A DNA stretch of 18,860 bases. Origin: DALYLB01 sp046154695. GTDB taxonomy: Bacteria > Acidobacteriota > Blastocatellia > RBC074. Positions 15,258 to 18,860 of the stretch are shown piece by piece. The stretch lies in contig JBJXFI010000410.1 of NCBI GenBank assembly GCA_046154695.1, forward strand, positions 1 to 18,860. Reading direction: 5' to 3'. Position 1 is the stretch's first letter. Each line of letters starts with the position of its first letter. The notes beneath the pieces are model-generated. The model had not been told where the DNA came from. It saw only the letters and a list, made by a program, of their open reading frames with translations, and searched no databases. The position numbers and the translations under genes were made by a program.

Positions 15258-16664
15258 TCAGCCGGTTTCCAAGGCACCGCTGGCTTCCGAGGAATTCGGT
15301 TCGAGATATCGATAGATCGTTCGGCGGTCGATGTCCAGAATCTCCGCCGCTCGGGATTTGTTCCCCCCGGTCTCCGAAAGGATGAATTTCACATAGCGCC
15401 GTTCGAGTTCCGCGAGCGTCGGCCAATCGTCGATCAACCGCGCGGCCGGGCTCGACGCGGTCGGCGCAGCCGACGTGGGAGGCCCGGTTCGTTCGACGAT
15501 GCGCCGCGGAAGATCGTTGAGCGTAATCAGCCCGTCGTTGCAGACGGCGACGGCGTGCTCGATCGTGTTTTCGAGCTCGCGCACATTGCCGGGCCACGGA
15601 TAGCGCGCCAGCAGCTCGATGACGGCTTCGCCGATGCGAATCCGGCTGCCGGATTCATTCCCGTATTTCTTCAGGAAGTGATGAGCGAGCAGCGCGATCT
15701 CTTCCGCTCCGCGATCGCGCAGCGGCGGCAGCGGAATGCACAGCACGCTCAGCCGGTAGAAGAGATCGGATCGGAACTCGCCGCGTCCGGCCAGCTCTTC
15801 GAGATTGAGGTTGGTCGCGCCGATGATGCGAACGTCCACCTTGCGCGCGATCGACGAGCCGACGCGCCGCACCTCCTTTTCCTGCAGCACGCGCAGCAGG
15901 CTCGCCTGAAACGGGGGGCTCGTCGTGCCCAGCTCATCCAGAAAGAGCGTCCCGCCGTCGGCGCTTTCAAACAGGCCGGGGCGATCGCCCGTCGCGCCCG
16001 TGAAGCTGCCTTTGGTGTGGCCGAATAGCTCCGATTCGAGCAGCGTCTCGGGAATCGCGCTGCAATTGATGGCGATGAAGGGCCGGCCGGCGCGGGAACT
16101 GTATTGATGAATCGCCCGCGCGATCAGCTCTTTCCCCGTTCCCGACTCGCCCTCGATCAAAACCGTCGTCTGGGTCCGCGCGGCATGCGCCGTCAGCTTG
16201 TACGTCCGCACCATCCATGGACTGTGGCCGATCAACCCCGTGGCGGACAGATCGGGCTCCGGCTCGGCGGACCGCGCCGGCTCCGGGTGCGCCATGGCGC
16301 GGCGGACGACCTCCAGCACCTCGTCCACATCGAAGGGCTTGGCGATGAAATCGAACGCGCCCGCCTCGATGGCCTGCATGGCGATTTCGAGCGAGCCCTG
16401 CGCGGTGAGCGCGATGATCCGGGCATCGGGATTCAACCGGCGAAATTCCCGCACCACCTCGATCCCCCGCACATCCGGCATGAAGATATCGGTCAGCACG
16501 ACATCGAATCGCTTCTCCCGCCCGAGCGCGATCGCCTCGCGCCCGCCCGCCGCCGCCTCGACCTCGTACCCGCTCAGCCGCAGCGGAACCTCCAGCGCCA
16601 TCCGCGCGCCCCGCTCGTCATCCACCACCAATATTTTCGGGATCCTTGATCCGGTATCTCGCAT
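15258..16664 (-). CDS. NtrC-type sigma-54-dependent response regulator
   Basis: The product (468 aa) activates sigma-54 RNA polymerase when phosphorylated. The receiver domain (about 9-125) has D15/D16, phospho-acceptor D59, T87 and K109. The AAA+ domain (about 143-385) has Walker A GESGTGKE (172-179), Walker B LFLDE (240-244), an arginine-finger region FRSDLFYRL (297-305), and the sigma-54-contact loop as GSFTGA (219-224), a Ser variant of GAFTGA. The C-terminal Fis-type helix-turn-helix runs from about 416 to 455 (NKSRAAEILDIDRRTIYRYL). The length is normal for the family. It lies between the FecR-domain gene (60 bases upstream) and the CHASE2 kinase gene (62 bases downstream), all on the same strand, so kinase and regulator form a likely pair. 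The ATG at 16664 has only a weak GGA upstream. Target promoters are unknown; none was found in this window. Confidence 0.95.
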   Translation of the reverse strand: MRDTGSRIPKILVVDDERGARMALEVPLRLSGYEVEAAAGGREAIALGREKRFDVVLTDIFMPDVRGIEVVREFRRLNPDARIIALTAQGSLEIAMQAIEAGAFDFIAKPFDVDEVLEVVRRAMAHPEPARSAEPEPDLSATGLIGHSPWMVRTYKLTAHAARTQTTVLIEGESGTGKELIARAIHQYSSRAGRPFIAINCSAIPETLLESELFGHTKGSFTGATGDRPGLFESADGGTLFLDELGTTSPPFQASLLRVLQEKEVRRVGSSIARKVDVRIIGATNLNLEELAGRGEFRSDLFYRLSVLCIPLPPLRDRGAEEIALLAHHFLKKYGNESGSRIRIGEAVIELLARYPWPGNVRELENTIEHAVAVCNDGLITLNDLPRRIVERTGPPTSAAPTASSPAARLIDDWPTLAELERRYVKFILSETGGNKSRAAEILDIDRRTIYRYLEPNSSEASGALETG

Positions 16665-16724
16665 GCTTTGTTCCGTTATCTCCCCCTTCTCAATGACCGG
16701 GTGGATGACTTATAAAGTGCTCCA

Positions 16725-17543
16725 TTAGGGTCTCCCCCGCCCGCCTCCGGAATTGGGACCGGATTGCGGGCGGCTGGAAGGAGATGAGGTGCGGCCCGCA
16801 TCGGGCCTCGATTCCACGCGCGCCCGCTCCCTGCTCCCATGCGCCGGCGAGCCGGCGCGCGACGAATCGGGCGTCTCCCCGCGGTTCGCGATCTGGCGGT
16901 TCTCTCCCCGCGCCCCCTTCATGCGGAAATCACCGTCATTGCGCCCGGGCTTGAACATGCCGGGGCTGTTCGGCAGCGCCCGCGGCCGAATGCGCGTCGT
17001 CTGGCCGGGAAACAGCAGGACCGGCTGGTCCGGCCGCGCCGGACTCGCGACCGACACCTCCCCTTCGTGCAGGAAGACGTCGGTCTGGCCGTCCTTCACC
17101 AGCACATCAAAGATCGTTCCCCGCACCGCGATCACGGCCGTCGGCGTGTTGACCCGATAGGGATTGGGCTGCCCGCCCATCTTCTCGATCCGCACACGCG
17201 TCTTCCCTCGAAGCAGGTTGAACAGCGCCCGCGGCGTGGCGCTCAGATCCTCCACCACGACCGTCGTCTGCGGCGCAATCACCGCCTGCGATCCATCCGA
17301 CAGCCCCAGCACAAGCCGCCCGCCCCGCCCCGTGACGATCGTGTCTCCTCCTCGCACCTCCTCATTCGCCTTGAAGGCGATCTTTTGTATCTCCGCCCGC
17401 CCCGCGGCACGCCGCCGAATCTCAACCGCCCCCTCGCTCGAAACCACCCGCGCCGAGACCAACCCCTGCGCCAATCCCGCCACTCCGCTCAACATCGCCA
17501 TCACACAGGCGAAACTGGCAATTCGCAGTCTCTTAAAATACAT
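16725..17543 (-). CDS. Exported FecR-domain protein with disordered tail
   Basis: The product (272 aa) has a Sec signal (about 1-26) and one FecR domain (about 40-165), with conserved GGDTIVTGRGGRLVLGLSDG (65-84) and VNTPTAVIAVRGTIFDV (131-147). FecR domains in sigma/anti-sigma systems relay outer-membrane signals, but no sigma factor, TonB receptor or membrane anchor is present here, so this is a stand-alone periplasmic FecR protein common in acidobacteria. From about 190 to the end the sequence is Gly/Arg/Ser/Pro-rich and likely disordered. The ATG at 17543 is chosen because AAGG lies 6 bases upstream; the ATG at 17558 would add five residues (MERRH). It heads the block with the NtrC-type regulator and the CHASE2 kinase. 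A role in envelope sensing is inference. Confidence 0.87.
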   Translation of the reverse strand: MYFKRLRIASFACVMAMLSGVAGLAQGLVSARVVSSEGAVEIRRRAAGRAEIQKIAFKANEEVRGGDTIVTGRGGRLVLGLSDGSQAVIAPQTTVVVEDLSATPRALFNLLRGKTRVRIEKMGGQPNPYRVNTPTAVIAVRGTIFDVLVKDGQTDVFLHEGEVSVASPARPDQPVLLFPGQTTRIRPRALPNSPGMFKPGRNDGDFRMKGARGENRQIANRGETPDSSRAGSPAHGSRERARVESRPDAGRTSSPSSRPQSGPNSGGGRGRP

Positions 17544-17854
17544 ATGCCGCCTTTCCATGCGCGTCCGGGTTCATGTGATCTCCAATTCATCGGCGCACAT
17601 GAAGGCCTACAGGCGGTCGGGGCAAAGAGTTCCACGGAATTTGCCGGCATTGTCCTTTGGGGGGCCGGGCGGTTAGCGGAAGTTTATATTCTTGCAATCG
17701 GGATCCGGTTCTCTGGACATCCCCAAAGCGTTGAGACTAAGATCACCGCGAACAGGGCTCGTTCTGAGCTGGAAAATCGGATCCCACAAACAAGATTTTC
17801 AGGTTTCGCCGCTTCAACTCAACCGCAGTGCCCGCAAGCTGCAAGGAGTAAGAC
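17544..17854. promoter_or_regulatory. Divergent intergenic region
   Basis: These 311 bases separate the FecR-domain gene (minus) from the LolA-like gene (plus), so promoters for both directions must lie here. I looked for a sigma-54 promoter (GG, 10 bases, GC) on both strands and found no good match, and no clear -35/-10 pair either. A TATATT (17684-17690 area) is the best -10 candidate, with no matching -35. Two copies of an AATCGG-ATCC segment lie near 17696 and 17775. Nothing else stands out. Confidence 0.4.
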
Positions 17855-18790
17855 ATGTCCAGATTGATCACGGCCATATTGCTGATGAGCGCCTGCGTTA
17901 CTCTGGCATTGGCGCAAGGCCCCGCGACCCAGGCGTCCATCGAACAGTTGCTGACAGAGGCCCGCGCCGCAATCGGCCCGGAAGCCAGACTGAAAGCCAT
18001 TGCCAGCCTGTCCGTCACGGGCCCCCATCGTCGGGTGCTGGGCAATGCGCCGATGGAGAGCGAGATCGAATATCTGGCCATGCTGCCGGATCATTTTCGC
18101 CGCAATGAAGTCCGCGCGCCCTTCACCACCGTGGCTGTCGTTGAAGGCGACCAAACCACGTATAAACGCGTTCCGACGGAAACGGCGCTGGGAAATAGCT
18201 TGTCCGCGATGATTCGCGAATCGACCGATCCGCAGGTCCAGGCCCGCCGCCATGCCGCGCAGCGCAATGAATTTTCGCGTTTAATGCTGGGTTGGTTCCT
18301 GACCTCGCCGTCTGTGAACCCCGTCGAATTCAGCGATGCCGGAGAAACGACGGAAGCCGGAATGGCGATGAAAATGATCGATGCCAAAGGGCAGGGGAAT
18401 TTTAAAATTCGCCTGTATCTCGATCAGAAGACCCATCAGGTTCGGATGCTTACCTTCCGCGGCCGCAAATTGTTTGAAATTCTGACCAGGATGCGAAACG
18501 CGCCCGAGATTTCCCAGCTCTCTCAACAGGACGAAAGCAAATTGACGCCGGAGCAACAACAGGAACGCCAGGCCCGGATCGAAAGATGGCGCAAGGAGTT
18601 TCAGGAAGCCGTGGCGGCGGCTCCCGTGGTGGAAATTCGCTGGACGTTCGGGAAATTCAAAAAAGTCGATGGGCTGAATCTTCCTCATTCCCTTTCCAGA
18701 TACGAGGATGGAACGATGTTCGAGGAATGGGAGATCAAGCAGTTCAAAATCAATCCGAAACTGACTCTCGCGGCGTTTGAGAACAAATAG
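17855..18790 (+). CDS. Secreted protein with LolA-like fold (tentative)
   Basis: The product (311 aa) has a Sec signal (about 1-20) and a soluble body. A repeated beta-rich pattern (IEYLAMLPDHFRR, FKIRLYLDQKTHQVRMLTF, VVEIRWTFGKFKKVDGLNLPH, EEWEIKQFKINPKL) resembles LolA/LolB-like or outer-membrane lipoprotein-sorting-like proteins that are common in acidobacteria. A Glu/Gln-rich helical insert lies near 225-255. The C14 in LLMSAC is a poor lipobox, so ordinary secretion is more likely than lipidation. The ATG at 17855 has AAGGAG (17843-17848) at 6 bases. It is divergent from the FecR/NtrC/kinase block. I do not recognise a specific family with certainty and its function is unknown. Confidence 0.7.
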   Translation: MSRLITAILLMSACVTLALAQGPATQASIEQLLTEARAAIGPEARLKAIASLSVTGPHRRVLGNAPMESEIEYLAMLPDHFRRNEVRAPFTTVAVVEGDQTTYKRVPTETALGNSLSAMIRESTDPQVQARRHAAQRNEFSRLMLGWFLTSPSVNPVEFSDAGETTEAGMAMKMIDAKGQGNFKIRLYLDQKTHQVRMLTFRGRKLFEILTRMRNAPEISQLSQQDESKLTPEQQQERQARIERWRKEFQEAVAAAPVVEIRWTFGKFKKVDGLNLPHSLSRYEDGTMFEEWEIKQFKINPKLTLAAFENK

Positions 18791-18860
18791 CCGCCGCTCC
18801 ACTTCAGGCGGTGGCTCGCGCCTCGCGCGAGGCCTTCGCCTCGGCCGTCGTCATCGCTTC
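18791..18860. repeat. GC-rich palindromes after the LolA-like gene
   Basis: CCGCC (18791-18795) pairs with GGCGG (18807-18811), and GCCTCGCGCGAGGC (18820-18833) is a perfect 14-base palindrome. They lie directly behind the stop codon and could be part of a terminator or another palindromic repeat, cut off by the window end. Confidence 0.45.

Noticed and set aside
15196..15597. 134-residue N-terminal extension of the CHASE2 kinase
   Set aside because: It overlaps the response regulator gene and reads as Arg-rich shadow sequence; the membrane anchor begins at 15195.
17544..17854. Sigma-54 promoter for the FecR/NtrC/kinase block
   Set aside because: Candidate GG and GC elements were spaced 8, 11 or 14 bases apart instead of 10, so none was supported.

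Overview
The window reads as GC-rich chromosomal DNA from a free-living Gram-negative bacterium, most likely an acidobacterium of the Solibacter/Bryobacter type; Planctomycetes or Verrucomicrobia are the alternatives. The main reasons are the pairing of a PSCyt1-DUF1549-DUF1553 protein with a DUF1501 protein, several exported enzymes with twin-arginine or Sec signals, and a FecR / CHASE2-kinase / sigma-54 regulator block. I found no rRNA or tRNA gene, CRISPR array, transposase or phage gene.

Layout. 1-170 is a cluster of hairpins with no gene. 196-1142 (minus) is a perR-dps oxidative-stress operon with an AT-rich palindrome matching a PerR box just upstream. 1239-6458 (minus) is an apparent three-gene operon, transcribed in the order TIM-barrel hydrolase-like protein, PSCyt1/DUF1549/DUF1553 protein, DUF1501 protein. 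6613-9436 (plus) carries a secreted M24 (Xaa-Pro) peptidase and an anion:cation-symporter-type MFS transporter, divergent from that operon. 9440-11471 (minus) is a large acetylxylan-esterase-like alpha/beta hydrolase interrupted by an apparent one-base frameshift. 11648-12163 (minus) is a small Spy/CpxP-like periplasmic protein, with two strong hairpins behind it. 12164-12774 has no convincing gene but holds a 16-bp tandem repeat next to a long inverted repeat. 12775-17543 (minus) encodes a FecR-domain protein, an NtrC-type response regulator and a CHASE2 histidine kinase. 17855-18790 (plus) is a secreted protein of a LolA-like type.

How the genes fit together. PerR is expected to sense peroxide and repress both itself and the ferritin-like Dps. 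The 1239-11471 genes together (hydrolase-like protein, exported cytochrome-like protein, sulfatase-fold DUF1501 protein, peptidase, sugar-acid-type transporter, esterase) look like scavenging of complex extracellular polymers, but that is inference. The FecR/NtrC/CHASE2 block looks like an envelope-sensing pathway feeding sigma-54 promoters. The most useful second looks are the hairpin and repeat regions (1-170, 11571-11639, 12265-12438), the frameshift at 9794-9797, the Glu-to-Asp change at a metal-ligand position of the M24 peptidase, and the three-gene DUF1501 operon.
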